The position numbers and the translations under genes are program-made. From Halomonas sp. 1513 (lineage in GTDB: Bacteria > Pseudomonadota > Gammaproteobacteria > Pseudomonadales > Halomonadaceae): a DNA stretch of 64,000 nucleotides. The notes beneath the pieces were generated by a model that worked only from the letters and a program-made list of their open reading frames with translations, was not told the origin of the DNA and made no database searches. Below, piece by piece: positions 63,219 through 64,000 of this stretch (the first letter of the stretch is position 1; each line of letters begins with the position of its first letter). The stretch covers positions 1 to 64,000 of the forward strand of contig CP019326.1 of NCBI GenBank assembly GCA_001971685.1, read 5' to 3'.

Positions 63219-64000
63219 CTAGGATACGGCGTCGTCGACCCCCACCCGTTCAGGCACGAACCAGCGCACCGGGCGCAGGTCCTGCTCGATCAGGTCCTCG
63301 ACCTGCAGCAGGGTGGCGAAGATTGCCATGCGTACCGGTATGCCGTTGTCGGTCTGGCGGAAGATCGCCAGACGCGGGTCGCCGTTGAGGTCAACGTCCA
63401 GGTCGTTGGCCTCGGCACGACTGTCGCGGGGCAGCGGGTGCATGACGATGGTGTCGCGGCCACAGCGCGTGTCCATGAAGGTACGGTCGACGCTGAAGTC
63501 CCGCGACAGGCTGAAGCCCTCGCTCATCTCGGCGGTGAAGCGCTCCTTCTGAATCCGCGTGGTGTAGACCACGTCCACGTCGGCATAGTCGTCGGCCAGG
63601 CTCTCGCGCTGCTCGACCCGGTGCCCGCGGGAGGTGACCAGGTCGATCAGGTGACTCGGCATCTCCAGTCCCGGCGGCGCCACCAGGGTGATGCGCATGG
63701 GGTCGTAGAGCGACAGCAGCTTGATCAGCGAGTGCACGGTGCGGCCGTACTTGAGGTCGCCGGTCAGCAGCACATGGGCACCGGCCAGCGGCTTGCCGAG
63801 GCGCGCGAACTCCTTGTCGATGGTATAGAAGTCGAGCAGCGCCTGGCTGGGGTGCTCGCCGGGGCCGTCGCCACCGTTGATCACCGGCACATGGGTGGCG
63901 GCGGCGAACTCGGCCACCGAGCCCTGGTCGGGGTGGCGCATGACGATGGCGTCGCAGTAGCCGCTCATCACTCGGCTGGTGTCGTAGAGCGACTCGCCCT
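63219..64000 (-). CDS. pyrB: Aspartate carbamoyltransferase catalytic chain, 5' part outside the window
   Basis: ATCase makes carbamoyl aspartate in pyrimidine synthesis. The visible C-terminal 260 residues include the carbamoyl-phosphate-site motif GGDGPGEHPSQALLDFYTI, the aspartate-domain LLTGDLKYGRTVHSLIKLLS and VVYTTRIQKERF, and VMHPLPRDSRAEANDLDVDL. The gene runs off the right edge, so the start is not seen. The closing segment NGIPVRMAIFATLLQVEDLI and a tail of about 20 residues differ from the pseudomonad form, suggesting the regulatory-subunit-independent group found in some Vibrio and halophiles; that is inference. Confidence 0.92.
   Translation of the reverse strand, partial: GESLYDTSRVMSGYCDAIVMRHPDQGSVAEFAAATHVPVINGGDGPGEHPSQALLDFYTIDKEFARLGKPLAGAHVLLTGDLKYGRTVHSLIKLLSLYDPMRITLVAPPGLEMPSHLIDLVTSRGHRVEQRESLADDYADVDVVYTTRIQKERFTAEMSEGFSLSRDFSVDRTFMDTRCGRDTIVMHPLPRDSRAEANDLDVDLNGDPRLAIFRQTDNGIPVRMAIFATLLQVEDLIEQDLRPVRWFVPERVGVDDAVS

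Overview
The window is a GC-rich gammaproteobacterial chromosome segment that starts at the replication origin. The order dnaA-dnaN-recF-gyrB, the kdkA/opsX and waaA lipopolysaccharide genes, the 6S RNA gene between zapA and the 5-formyltetrahydrofolate cyclo-ligase gene, and the gshB-tonB-algH-ruvX cluster all fit that class. The protein sequences look most like Halomonadaceae (Halomonas or Chromohalobacter type). That family placement is an inference from recognition, not from a search.

Region by region. (1) 1-7.2 kb: a DnaA box at the very edge, dnaA, dnaN, recF and gyrB, with five parS-like centromere sites. Two of these lie inside recF. (2) 6.4-10.2 kb, minus strand: gmhB, then glyQ-glyS. 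(3) 10.3-21.5 kb: an LPS inner-core locus (hldD, waaF, a short OpgB-like phosphoglycerol transferase, four glycosyltransferases including OpsX, kdkA, hldE, waaA). Genes alternate strand and overlap at both convergent and divergent junctions. (4) 21.5-31.7 kb: rpiA, ilvA, a 31-residue membrane miniprotein with its own promoter and terminator, the cyclo-ligase gene, 6S RNA, zapA, and the ygfB-pepP-ubiH-ubiI group. An NCS2 purine permease sits between ubiH and ubiI. (5) 31.7-36.9 kb: a TetR regulator divergent from a polyamine-type ABC importer operon that ends in a metallo-beta-lactamase-fold hydrolase. (6) 37-43.3 kb: ctpA, envC, gpmI on the minus strand, a folded repeat element, then rhodanese, secB and rsmE. 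(7) 43.3-58.7 kb: a catabolic island with a GntR regulator, a dipeptide-type ABC importer, an Ldh-family dehydrogenase, two 3-hydroxyisobutyrate-dehydrogenase-like enzymes, a UxaA-family dehydratase, an iron alcohol dehydrogenase, an AraD1-family enzyme and an alpha-ketoglutarate-semialdehyde-type dehydrogenase. It closes with a clear terminator. (8) 58.8-64 kb: a CvfB-like protein, gshB, tonB, algH, ruvX, a membrane protein of unknown function and the 3' part of pyrB.

The most interesting material is the island at 43.3-58.7 kb. Its enzyme set suggests import, oxidation, dehydration and entry into 2-oxoglutarate of an acid substrate I cannot name. Three GntR-type inverted repeats sit around a good sigma70 promoter at its head. 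Parts of the island are visibly AT-richer than their surroundings. Next in interest are the coding-sequence parS sites, the interlocked LPS locus, the small membrane protein after ilvA and the folded repeat near 41.3 kb. I saw no tRNA, rRNA, CRISPR array, transposase or phage gene.
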